Assembly (NCBI GenBank): GCA_964587655.1
Contig: CAZPMT010000192.1
Span: forward strand, 1-6,132
From: CAZPMT01 sp964587655
GTDB taxonomy: Bacteria > Hydrogenedentota > Hydrogenedentia > Hydrogenedentales > SLHB01
Length of the DNA: 6,132 nucleotides
Direction of reading: 5' to 3'
Part shown: piece after piece, positions 1 to 6,066 of the stretch
How the letters are laid out: the number at the start of each line of letters is the position of its first letter
Numbering within the stretch: the stretch's first letter is position 1
Program-made: the position numbers and the translations under genes
The notes under the pieces: generated by a model
Told to the model about the DNA's origin: nothing
Databases searched by the model: none
The model's input: only the letters and a program-made list of their open reading frames with translations

Positions 1-9
1 TATCTATAA

Positions 10-222
10 ATGTCAAGCCTTTTCTCGCGCCGGGCATTTTTTCACAGGCTCTCACTCCTTGTCGGACCTGAAGGAAACATAGACGCACGGCGTAAGGGCG
101 AAAAACCCGGCGTCCTGGTGTGCGACGTGGACCTTGCGCGGGCGAAGGACGACAATCACATCCGGGATCGCCGTCCGGAACTTTACGGGATCATCACGGC
201 CCCGAAGAATATCGGGAAATGA
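10..222 (+). pseudogene. C-terminal remnant of a nitrilase-family (carbon-nitrogen hydrolase) protein
   Basis: The reading frame encodes 70 residues. Its second half reads PGVLVCDVDLARAKDDNHIR followed by DRRPELYG. This is the usual end of carbon-nitrogen hydrolases, where a strand ending in (D/E)VDL is followed by a helix and an RDRRPELY(G) tail. The stretch LLVGPEGN just before also fits the family, so similarity probably begins near base 37. Family members are about 270-300 residues long and use a Glu-Lys-Cys triad that lies upstream of this part, so all catalytic residues are missing. An in-frame TAA sits at 7-9, directly before the ATG at 10, so the frame cannot extend into the missing domain. 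I read it as a dead 3' end left by deletion or rearrangement. A short expressed peptide is possible but unlikely. The substrate of the parent enzyme cannot be inferred. Confidence 0.72.
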
Positions 223-317
223 TTCCATTTTCGCGTTTGAACAAGCTCAAGCAGGTGTTTAGTTGGGAACCGTGAAATAGGTAAGCTCGGGGCGCATGTG
301 GGCGAGAGACGATACTG

Positions 318-911
318 ATGGATAGGACACCGGAAATCCCCGCAGAATTGCGTGATGTGTATCGCAGCATTCACGACAGGGAGCGGTTTGCCATCCGGTC
401 GCGGACGGCGCGGGAGGTTCTGGGCGCATCAGTGATCCGCGTATTCGCCCGAGGTACGAGGGCGCAGCTGCTCAAGCGACTGGAATCCGTGGCCGTAGAC
501 ACGCTTCCCGCGTTGGCGGATGAAAAGGCGTTTCGGGAATGGTTTGTGATGGAATTGAGCGTGCTAGCGCGGATCATAAAGCGCTGTAACCCGGACCGCC
601 CCTCGATCTATCCCGGTTACAAGTGGGGACATGCGACCAAAGTACTGACACTTTATTGCCGCGATATGATCTTGCGGACGCGCTACTTCGCTGAACGCGA
701 TGAGCAACGCCTTGTTGCCTGGCTCTACGTGCCTCTGGATGGCATCGTTATCCGCAAACTTCGTGAGTGCGGCGTGAAGCTGCCCTTCCGGCAGATTCGA
801 GAGATTGATACTGAGTGGAAATTCTTCAATACCCAAGCCCTGTTGGGCACTGCCGCCGCACAAGTCGGTGTTCACAGAGTGCTTTTTGACGATGTATGGA
901 TGGACCGATGA
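318..911 (+). CDS. Hypothetical protein, 197 aa, family not recognised
   Basis: An open frame of 197 codons begins with ATG at 318. Only a weak purine stretch (GGCGAGAGA, 301-309) precedes it, so the start is uncertain. The product is Arg-rich and appears soluble, with no signal peptide or membrane segment. The most structured part lies at residues 100-145: GYKWGHATKVLTLY (100-113) and, after a predicted helix, WLYVPLDGIVIRKL (135-148). This G-x-A-x-K-x-L followed by a (V/x)P-(L/I)-D block resembles a motif I loosely associate with scattered bacterial hypothetical proteins, where a pattern like 'aqK.lNl..K' precedes 'P.D..I'. I cannot name the family or a function. Codon composition looks like a real gene, and the frame has no competitor of similar quality. 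The next gene starts 26-65 bases downstream on the same strand, so co-transcription is plausible. The upstream interval 223-317 holds no gene. Confidence 0.7.
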   Translation: MDRTPEIPAELRDVYRSIHDRERFAIRSRTAREVLGASVIRVFARGTRAQLLKRLESVAVDTLPALADEKAFREWFVMELSVLARIIKRCNPDRPSIYPGYKWGHATKVLTLYCRDMILRTRYFAERDEQRLVAWLYVPLDGIVIRKLRECGVKLPFRQIREIDTEWKFFNTQALLGTAAAQVGVHRVLFDDVWMDR

Positions 912-976
912 TGTCCAAGAAGACTGTAGAATGAGCTTTGTCGCTGGCAGATGTGGATAGCGAAGGGATGAACGAG

Positions 977-2560
977 ATGAGCGGAATGTTGTCAGCGGGC
1001 TATTCAACAGAGAATCTCGCGGAGATGAAGCAGCGGTTTCATGCGCTTTTCGAGCCGTCGGGCGTGGCGATAGTGGGCGCTTCATCGTCTCCGCTGAAGT
1101 GGGGTTTTCGGATCCTCTTCAACACGATCCTTGGCGGCTACAAGGGCGCGCTCTGCGGCGTCAACCCCAATCACACGGAGATCGCCGACGTGCCGTGCTA
1201 CCCGAGCATATCGGCCTTGCCCAAATCGGTGGACCTTGCCCTTATCGTGCTGCCGCCGAAGTACGTCCTCGACGCGATTCGCGAGTGCGCGAGGTGCGGT
1301 GTGAAGGCCGTGGTGGTGATTACCGCGGGCTTCGGCGAGCTGAATGATCCGGCCGCTCAAAGTGCGCAGGCGGAGATGGCGAAGATCGCGGAGGAATCGG
1401 GCATCCTGCTGGTGGGCCCGAACTGCGCCGGCATCGCGAGTCCAAATCCCGACAGTCTCTATACCGGGATGATCTACCGCTATCCAGGCGGAGGCGGCAT
1501 GTCCGTGGTGTCGCAGAGCGGCAACGTGGGCATGACGATCCTGACTTGGGCGCAGCTCCATCAGGTGGGCATCGCGCGGTTTGTCAGCAGCGGCAACGAG
1601 GCGGCCACGCGCTCGGAAGACTATCTCCATTTCTTCGCGCATGATGCGAAAACAAAGGCGATCCTTGCCTATATCGAGGGAACGCGCGACGGGCGAAGAT
1701 TCTTCGAGACGCTGCGGGACACCGCCGCGCGGAAGCCGGTTGTGGTCGTGAAGGGCGGACGGACCGACGCCGGCCAGCGCGCCGCCGCCTCGCACACCGG
1801 CTCGCTGGCGGGCGCGACGGCCCTGTTCGAAGCGGCGTGCCGGCAGGCGGGCGCTTCGGTAGTCGACGACATCTATCAGGCCATGGAACTCACGTCTGCG
1901 TTTGTGAACCAGCCCCTGCCGCGCGGACGGCGCGTGGTGATCGTTTCAGAAGGCGGCGGCTGGGGTGTCATGGGCGCCGACGCGTGCGCGGCGGCCGGTT
2001 TGGACGTGATCGAGCTGCCTCCGGATCTGATGCGTGAGCTCGACAGCTTCATGCCGGGCTGGTGGAGCCATGGGAATCCAGTCGACCTCGTGGCGGGAAA
2101 CGACCGCACGCTTATGTCGCGGTGCATCGAGATTATACTCAAGTGCCGGGACGTGGACGCCGTCATGGTGCTCGGGGTCGGCTACATGTGCAGTCAGAGT
2201 GCCCGCCTCAAGGAGTCGAAGGAAGTCGAGCGCCTTGGCCTCGCGAAACTGATCGATATAGCCAGAAACATGGAACTGCACGACATCCGCCGGATCACCG
2301 GGATGATCGATCTGTACGAGAAGCCCATTATCACCGCCTCCGACACGGCCATGATGGCCTACGGCCCGATCCCCAACGAGGCCATCAGCGAAATGGAGCG
2401 GCTCGGGCTGCATGCGTATGCAAGCCCGATCAACGCGGCGAAGACCCTCGCGCACATGGTCGAGCGCTACGAATTCGTGAACCGTATACCGCGCGCGGCG
2501 CGCGGCGCGCGGCGCGAAGAGGGGCATGATGGCGGGCGCTCGCGCTTGATGTGCGTCTGA
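977..2560 (+). CDS. Acyl-CoA synthetase (NDP-forming) alpha-type protein, CoA-binding; ADP-forming acetate-CoA ligase family
   Basis: Family members interconvert acyl-CoA plus ADP and phosphate with free acid, CoA and ATP through a phosphohistidine. Numbering here uses the longest frame (TTG at 938, 540 aa). Residues about 37-165 form the CoA-binding Rossmann domain (SGVAIVGASSSPLKWGF; VVVITAGFGEL; GPNCAGI at 160-166). Residues about 185-320 form the first succinyl-CoA-ligase-like domain, with SQSGNVG (192-198) and ASHTGSLAG (284-292), where His286 is the expected phosphorylated residue. Residues about 330-510 form the second ligase-like domain, with GNPVDL at 379-384. I chose the ATG at 977 (527 aa) because AAGGGA at 963-968 is suitably spaced; ATG 968, ATG 986 and TTG 938 remain possible. 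The ATP-grasp beta domain is neither fused nor encoded nearby. The loop usually close to NGGGPG reads SEGGGWG (337-343). The last ~20 residues are low-complexity and Arg-rich. The acyl substrate is unknown. Confidence 0.88.
   Translation: MSGMLSAGYSTENLAEMKQRFHALFEPSGVAIVGASSSPLKWGFRILFNTILGGYKGALCGVNPNHTEIADVPCYPSISALPKSVDLALIVLPPKYVLDAIRECARCGVKAVVVITAGFGELNDPAAQSAQAEMAKIAEESGILLVGPNCAGIASPNPDSLYTGMIYRYPGGGGMSVVSQSGNVGMTILTWAQLHQVGIARFVSSGNEAATRSEDYLHFFAHDAKTKAILAYIEGTRDGRRFFETLRDTAARKPVVVVKGGRTDAGQRAAASHTGSLAGATALFEAACRQAGASVVDDIYQAMELTSAFVNQPLPRGRRVVIVSEGGGWGVMGADACAAAGLDVIELPPDLMRELDSFMPGWWSHGNPVDLVAGNDRTLMSRCIEIILKCRDVDAVMVLGVGYMCSQSARLKESKEVERLGLAKLIDIARNMELHDIRRITGMIDLYEKPIITASDTAMMAYGPIPNEAISEMERLGLHAYASPINAAKTLAHMVERYEFVNRIPRAARGARREEGHDGGRSRLMCV
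2491..2516 (+). repeat. Heptamer tandem repeat (GCGCGCG, 3.7 copies) inside the 3' end of the synthetase gene
   Basis: The unit GCGCGCG occupies 2491-2497, 2498-2504 and 2505-2511, followed by a partial GCGCG at 2512-2516. In the gene's frame it encodes an Ala/Arg/Gly stretch (PRAARGARR) after the last family-like residues (YEFVNRI). Seven is not a multiple of three, so gain or loss of one unit would change the reading frame and the C-terminus. The DNA is also self-complementary and a likely site for polymerase slippage or sequencing error. Whether it varies in nature cannot be seen here. Confidence 0.85.
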
Positions 2561-2603
2561 ACCTGCGAAAGGAAGCGTTCAGGGCGAACCAGAGAGGAAG
2601 AAC

Positions 2604-3122
2604 ATGGGATACGCGATAGAGTTGTCCATCGCCGACAGTCAAGCAGGGCCAATCCGCAGGGCGTTCCTGGAAATCGGCTCCATCATGTCGTCCATTGGGG
2701 CTTCACCCCACGTCAGCTTGGCCGTGTTTGACGATCTTGATGTGGAGTCCGCCAGTGCGATTGTGGGGTCATACTCGCGTCAAGTTGCCCAGTTCCGGCT
2801 TCGGTTTTCCTCGATCGGACTATTCCCAGGGATCGAGAACGTGCTGTTTCTTGCGCCTGTGGTAACTGTGGAACTGCTCCGGCTCCATGAGGCACTCCAC
2901 CTGTTGCTTGACGCCAACGGAATTCATGGAGATCCGAAGTATCATCCGGGAAGTTGGGTGCCGCATTGCACCATCGACTTGGATCGGCCTCTTCAAGAGA
3001 CTCTGGAAAGCATGAAACACATCCACGGACAAGGCTTGTTCGGAGAGTACCTTGTAGATCGCATTCATGTCATTCAATTCCGGCCAGTGATAAGCCTTGC
3101 CGAATTTGCCCTTGCCGAGTGA
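2604..3122 (+). CDS. 2H phosphoesterase superfamily protein (LigT / 2'-5' RNA ligase-like)
   Basis: The 172-aa product carries the two His-x-Ser/Thr motifs that define 2H phosphoesterases: PHVSL (His36, Ser38) and PHCTI (His121, Thr123), 85 residues apart. That spacing fits the two-lobed fold, in which the paired histidines act on 2',3'-cyclic or 2'-5' phosphodiester bonds in RNA or nucleotides. The segment FSSIGLFPGIENVLFLAP (68-85) matches the strand block normally found between the motifs, and the total length is normal. The protein appears cytoplasmic, with no signal peptide. The start is well supported: a strong Shine-Dalgarno GAGGAAG at 2594-2600 lies three bases before the ATG. That spacing is short, but no better start exists nearby. 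It lies 43 bases after the acyl-CoA synthetase on the same strand, and no functional link between them is evident. The true substrate (tRNA ends, cyclic nucleotides, oligoadenylates) is open. Confidence 0.85.
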   Translation: MGYAIELSIADSQAGPIRRAFLEIGSIMSSIGASPHVSLAVFDDLDVESASAIVGSYSRQVAQFRLRFSSIGLFPGIENVLFLAPVVTVELLRLHEALHLLLDANGIHGDPKYHPGSWVPHCTIDLDRPLQETLESMKHIHGQGLFGEYLVDRIHVIQFRPVISLAEFALAE

Positions 3123-3177
3123 GCCTTCACCGCTGACGTTCCGACCTCCTTTGAAGAGTTCCGCGTTGCCCGAGAGC

Positions 3178-4371
3178 TTACGGCTGCGGTCGAGATGATG
3201 TCTCTTCTTGCTGGTCCGGCGCCTTCCGCTGCGGGGCGATCTCTTTGCGGAACTGCCTGACCGCCTTCAGGTGATCCGCCTCGTTTGAACTGAACGTGTG
3301 GCTTTTCCCGTCGGCATTGGAAACGAAGTACAGATAGCCGGCGTCGGTCGGCCTCAGCGCGGCCTTGAGGGCGTCGGCGCCCGGACTCGATATGGGTCCC
3401 GGCGGCAGGCCAGTTTTCTTGTACGTGTTGTAGGGGGAGTCCGTCTCGCGGTCGCTGTAAAGCATCCGCTGCCCGTACTTGTCGAGCGCATATTGGAGGG
3501 TCGAGTCCAATTGCAGGGGCATTCCCTTTTCCAACCGATTGTAGATAACGGCGGCGACCTTCGGGCGCTCCTCCGAAATCCTTGCCTCCTCTTCAACGAG
3601 GGAAGCAACCGTGACGATGTTCAGCACACGGTTTGTCGGGGTTTGACAAACTGTGTCGTAGCGGGCGCGTGGTGGATATTCGCGAGTAAGTCCGGAGTAT
3701 GTCTTCTCGAATTCGGCTAACATCCTTTCGACAACTTGGCGCTCGGTGGGTTTCTCGTCGAAAAAATACGTGTTCGGCATTAGAAAGCCTTCGAGGGTCT
3801 TGGCCTTGATGCCCAGCCGCGCGATCAGGGCGGGGTCAGACGCAGCTTCAATGAAAGCCTCGGGTTTCGCGAACTGCCGGGCCATCTGTGCGATGGAAAG
3901 CCCTTCCGGGATGGTGATCTTGAGTTCGTCCGCGACCTCGGATGGTTCATGAGTCCGGTTCGAGCCTTGCTGGAGGATATGCAACAGTTCCATCGGTGAC
4001 AAACCGCGCGGAAGCGCATACCACCCTTGCTTCACCGCCTTTCCCGACTTGTCCAAGCGCATGGCGATGAGAAGGAAGATCTCATGCTCGACAAGGCCCT
4101 GCGCGGCGAGGATTCGGGCGGCGTCCTTGCCCGTGGCGCCCTCGGGGATCGTGATGCGAACCGACTCGCCAGGCACTCCAGGCTGGGTTATATGCTGATA
4201 CGCCAGGAACGCAAGCAGTCCCGCGCCAACGGAGAGAAGAATCAGAACCACGAGCGCGCAAAATGCCGCCCTGAAAAGAAGACGCGTAATTCCGCGTCTC
4301 TCTCGATGCGTTTCCGATTCCGTTTCGTCGCTCAAGGGTGCGTACACGCTCCCGCCCGTATGTCGATCCAT
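3178..4371 (-). CDS. mltG: Endolytic murein transglycosylase MltG (YceG-like)
   Basis: MltG is an inner-membrane lytic transglycosylase. It cleaves nascent glycan strands inside the chain and is thought to set strand length by terminating polymerisation. The 397-aa product has a basic cytoplasmic N-terminus (1-30), one transmembrane helix (about 33-58), a LysM-like subdomain starting at VRITIPEGATGKDAARIL (71-88), a second IPEG block (154-157) and the catalytic YceG domain. The marker block LEGFLMPNTYFF spans 193-204. The catalytic Glu is Glu260 in VASLVEEEA, equivalent to E. coli Glu218 in ASIVEKE. It is followed by INRL-like IYNRLEKGMPLQLDST (276-291), YNTYKKTGLPPGPISSPG (314-331) and YLYFVSNADGKSHTF (346-360). 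All key regions are intact. The tail (380-397) is polar. It begins 13 bases after the ruvX stop and so is probably in one operon with it. No strong Shine-Dalgarno precedes the ATG at 4371, so translation may depend on coupling. Confidence 0.95.
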   Translation of the reverse strand: MDRHTGGSVYAPLSDETESETHRERRGITRLLFRAAFCALVVLILLSVGAGLLAFLAYQHITQPGVPGESVRITIPEGATGKDAARILAAQGLVEHEIFLLIAMRLDKSGKAVKQGWYALPRGLSPMELLHILQQGSNRTHEPSEVADELKITIPEGLSIAQMARQFAKPEAFIEAASDPALIARLGIKAKTLEGFLMPNTYFFDEKPTERQVVERMLAEFEKTYSGLTREYPPRARYDTVCQTPTNRVLNIVTVASLVEEEARISEERPKVAAVIYNRLEKGMPLQLDSTLQYALDKYGQRMLYSDRETDSPYNTYKKTGLPPGPISSPGADALKAALRPTDAGYLYFVSNADGKSHTFSSNEADHLKAVRQFRKEIAPQRKAPDQQEETSSRPQP

Positions 4372-4384
4372 AATACGGGCTGGA

Positions 4385-4813
4385 TCACGCCTTCTTCGCG
4401 CGATCCAAGTGGATTTGCAGGATGTGGTGGGCCGCGATCTTATCCACTACCTTCTTCCGGTTCTTGCGGCTCACGTTCGCGGCGATCAGCATGCGCTCCG
4501 CGGCGACCGTCGTGAAACGTTCGTCCTGAGTAACGATCTCCACGCTGGAGGCGGCGCGCAACTGCTCAATGAACTGAAGCACCTTCTCAGCCTGGGGACC
4601 CGTCTTGCCCTCGCGGTTCAGGGGCAGGCCCACTACGACGCGAACGGCCTCCGCCTGCTCGATGACGCCGCAAACCGCGGCAATGTCCCTTTCCGGCGTC
4701 GAGCGCGTAATGACGGAATGCGGCTGTGCGATAATTCTCAGCGGATCGCTCACCGCCACGCCGATGCGTACATCGCCGACATCGAGTCCAACAATGCGTC
4801 CAAGGGATGTCAT
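4385..4813 (-). CDS. ruvX: Putative pre-16S rRNA nuclease / Holliday junction resolvase RuvX (YqgF)
   Basis: YqgF/RuvX proteins have an RNase H-like fold and are linked to 16S rRNA 5'-end maturation; a resolvase role has also been proposed. Numbering from the upstream GTG (4825, 146 aa), the protein shows VGLDVGDVRIGVAVSDP (12-28) with the first acidic residue Asp15, VVVGLPLNREGKTGPQA (63-79), DERFTTVAAE (101-110) with Glu102, and VDKIAAHHILQ (127-137) with Asp128. These are the conserved acidic positions of the family, so the enzyme looks active. I prefer the ATG at 4813 (142 aa), since the family usually starts just before the first strand and a GGGA lies about 8 bases upstream; GTG at 4825 is the alternative. 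mltG follows after 13 bases, the order known from Bacillus and many others (alaS-ruvX-mltG). Here alaS is replaced upstream by non-coding DNA with a palindrome. Confidence 0.93.
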   Translation of the reverse strand: MTSLGRIVGLDVGDVRIGVAVSDPLRIIAQPHSVITRSTPERDIAAVCGVIEQAEAVRVVVGLPLNREGKTGPQAEKVLQFIEQLRAASSVEIVTQDERFTTVAAERMLIAANVSRKNRKKVVDKIAAHHILQIHLDRAKKA

Positions 4814-4902
4814 AAGGATTCCCACGATTTTCTCGCAGCCTTATTCAACCACACGCGAGTACAGCAACGCAATCGAGAGCAACATCCGCACGTAAGATTC
4901 GA

Positions 4903-4920
4903 GAGTGCACCGGAGCACTC
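4903..4920. repeat. Small inverted repeat (6-bp stem, 6-nt loop)
   Basis: GAGTGC at 4903-4908 is mirrored by GCACTC at 4915-4920 around the loop ACCGGA. It lies about 90 bases upstream of ruvX and 13 bases from the large palindrome. A stem this short can arise by chance, and there is no T-tract on either strand. It may be a minor hairpin in the ruvX leader or have no role. Confidence 0.35.
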
Positions 4921-4933
4921 GCGCCGATTGGCA

Positions 4934-5005
4934 CCGTGGCCGCGGCGTCCTCGCCGCGTTCTTATCAAGAACCGCAGAAACGCGGCGAGGACGCCGCGGC
5001 CACGG
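4934..5005. repeat. Long perfect palindrome: 27-bp arms, 18-nt loop
   Basis: The left arm at 4934-4960 is exactly complementary to the right arm at 4979-5005, 27 of 27 positions. Both arms are extremely GC-rich, built around GCCGCGGCGTCCTCGCC and its reverse complement. A second, smaller hairpin is nested at the loop: GTTCTT (4958-4963) pairs with AAGAAC (4967-4972) across ATC, competing with the innermost base pairs of the long stem. The element lies between the stop of the ABC-permease remnant (5035) and ruvX. It lacks a T-tract, so it is not a textbook intrinsic terminator, although a transcript from either side would fold into a very stable hairpin. The form fits a dispersed REP/BIME-like or MITE-like palindromic repeat. 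That can only be confirmed by finding more copies in the genome. No open frame across it is believable. Confidence 0.9.
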
Positions 5006-5034
5006 AACTGCACGAATGCCAAGGAATATCCGGT

Positions 5035-5172
5035 TCATCCCTTGATTGCGCCCGCCGTTATGCCCTGGATGAAGTGTCTTCTGAAGAAAAGGAAGGCGAT
5101 TACCAGCGGCAGCGTGGCGATGAGGCTGGCGGCCATGATGGTTTCGTAGGAAGTGATCCCGTCTCGTCCCAT
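5035..5172 (-). pseudogene. 3' remnant of a carbohydrate ABC transporter permease (MalG/UgpE type)
   Basis: Read on the minus strand, the codons before the TGA at 5035-5037 give GRDGITSYETIMAASLIATL, continuing PLVIAFLFFRRHFIQGITAG and AIKG. This is the characteristic end of MalG-type sugar-uptake permeases: a last transmembrane helix with the pattern 'AA..IATLP..I.F.F.QR.F..G.TAGA.KG'. Only about 45 residues are recognisable out of some 270-300. The earlier helices and the EAA loop that contacts the ATPase are absent. The frame stays open further upstream (bases 5173-5270), but the translation there (GKRAVPSWPRALGK and before) does not look like a permease, and no start is obvious. No partner permease, binding protein or ATPase is present. 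I infer a truncated, non-functional gene end. The native-looking stop lies 29 bases from the palindrome. Confidence 0.8.
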
Positions 5173-5270
5173 TTTGCCCAAAGCGCGTGGCCACGACGGT
5201 ACAGCGCGTTTCCCGACCCCGCAAAGTATCCCGTTGAAGAAGCCCGGTATCCCGAATCTTGGTCGTGCAC

Positions 5271-5855
5271 CTACTCTCGCGCGCCTGTCACTGACTGGCC
5301 CAGCAGGATCGCGATTATGCGCCCGTACGTGCCTTCGGGGAAGCCTCGCGGTTCCAGTCTTCTTTGCATCATCAGCCCGATGCGCAAGGCAATCATCGCG
5401 GCACTGAGCTCCTCAGGGGACAAAGGGAGCGGCTTCCCGCGGAGTTGGGCCGAACGCTGCAGGAACCTACCCAGTCGCCCGCGAAGCCGACGAAACAGGT
5501 CCCTCAGGCGTGTTCTGGCTTCTGAACTCCTTTGGGTGAGAAGCCAGGACTCGATGGCCAGAACGAACCACGTCCCGAATCGGGGGAACACCGCGAACCA
5601 GGCTTTCGCTTCCTGTTCCGGATCAAGTTCCTCAATTCTCTCCATGTGCTCCCGAAAAACCTGCTCGGTTGCCGAGAGCAGGATATCCTCCTTGCTCTCA
5701 AAGTTTGCGTAAAACGCTCCGCGGGTATATCCCGCTGCTTCAGCAATGCCGTCCAGAGACGTCTCTCCGCAGCCCTTTGCGGCGAAGAGATTCTCCGCCG
5801 ACGCCATCAGGTGCGACCTTGTGGTCTGCTGTTTCTGCGCGCGACTGCATCTCAT
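5271..5855 (-). CDS. TetR/AcrR-family transcriptional regulator
   Basis: The 194-aa protein has the standard TetR layout. An N-terminal DNA-binding domain (about 10-58) carries a helix-turn-helix at 32-55 with the hallmark AEAAGYTRGAFYANFESKED. A helical ligand-binding and dimerisation domain fills the rest (about 65-190). Such proteins repress nearby genes until a small hydrophobic ligand binds. The length is typical and nothing looks broken. The start is firm: AGGAGGT lies 8 bases before the ATG at 5855. The C-terminal domain is too divergent in this family to predict a ligand. No intact target gene lies in the window: the upstream neighbour on the same strand is a serine-hydrolase remnant and the downstream one a permease remnant. 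If it controls a neighbouring gene, that gene is outside the window or lost. I see no clear operator palindrome next to it. Confidence 0.92.
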   Translation of the reverse strand: MRCSRAQKQQTTRSHLMASAENLFAAKGCGETSLDGIAEAAGYTRGAFYANFESKEDILLSATEQVFREHMERIEELDPEQEAKAWFAVFPRFGTWFVLAIESWLLTQRSSEARTRLRDLFRRLRGRLGRFLQRSAQLRGKPLPLSPEELSAAMIALRIGLMMQRRLEPRGFPEGTYGRIIAILLGQSVTGARE

Positions 5856-5863
5856 CTTCGGGG

Positions 5864-5870
5864 ACCTCCT
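5864..5870 (-). promoter_or_regulatory. Strong Shine-Dalgarno site of the TetR gene
   Basis: On the minus strand AGGAGGT ends 8 bases before the ATG at 5855, a near-ideal match and spacing. It fixes the start of the regulator. It lies just 1 base after the stop codon of the serine-hydrolase remnant (5872-5874), as expected where the two genes were once translated from one message. Confidence 0.8.
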
Positions 5871-5871
5871 G

Positions 5872-6066
5872 CTATGTCCTGATTTGTTCTTCGTAAGACT
5901 TAAGTATCGGCGCCAGAAAGTCGGCGTCCTGGAATCCCCATCCCCAGAGCGGCGACTGGGATGCCTGCCTCACGATAACAAGGTTGAGCAAGGGGACGAT
6001 GTACATTTTCTGTCCACCATGGCCTGCGGCCTTGATGATGGGACCGCGCGTATGGATTGTGCGCAA
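5872..6066 (-). pseudogene. C-terminal remnant of a serine hydrolase / beta-lactamase-family protein
   Basis: The minus-strand frame ends at TAG (5872-5874). It contains AAGHGGQKMYIVPLLNLVIV (about 6030-5971), which matches the C-terminal G-(H/x)-G-G-Q-x-(I/L)-x-V-x-P-x-x-x-L-V-x-V signature of class C beta-lactamase-like serine hydrolases, which include esterases and D-aminopeptidases. It then continues with a polar tail ending SYEEQIRT. Family members have 350-450 residues. The Ser-x-x-Lys nucleophile and the Tyr-x-Asn motif belong upstream and are absent. The frame is closed by an in-frame TGA at 6094-6096, so at most 74 codons are open, and the only upstream start option is the TTG at 6064-6066. 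Hence it is a truncated gene end, unless the stop reflects a sequencing error and the gene continues past the window edge. The 36 bases left to the window end are too few to decide. Its stop lies 16 bases before the TetR start. Confidence 0.75.

Noticed and set aside
237..263. TTGAAC followed by TTTAGT, considered as a promoter for the gene at 318
   Set aside because: The spacing is 15 bases and the second box is a poor match, so this level of similarity is expected by chance.
931..960. Nine-codon ATG frame just before the synthetase gene, considered as a leader peptide
   Set aside because: It has no convincing ribosome site, no run of regulatory codons and no attenuator-like hairpins after it.
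564..1085. Minus-strand 173-codon frame opposite the gene at 318-911
   Set aside because: Its translation is Ser/Leu/Pro-rich with no domain features, and it spans the junction of two plus-strand genes.
1082..2527. Long minus-strand open frames (237 and 193 codons) opposite the synthetase gene
   Set aside because: They mirror the codon bias of a GC-rich gene on the other strand and have no recognisable domain, whereas the plus-strand frame carries clear family motifs.
3123..3177. Convergent gap between the 2H phosphoesterase and mltG, examined for a bidirectional terminator
   Set aside because: I found no stem of useful length followed by a T-tract on either strand.
4810..5224. Overlapping open frames across the palindrome, rich in Arg, Pro and Gly on both strands
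   Set aside because: They arise because the GC-rich inverted repeat lacks stop codons. Their translations (for example WPRRPRR) resemble no protein domain and conflict with the permease remnant frame.
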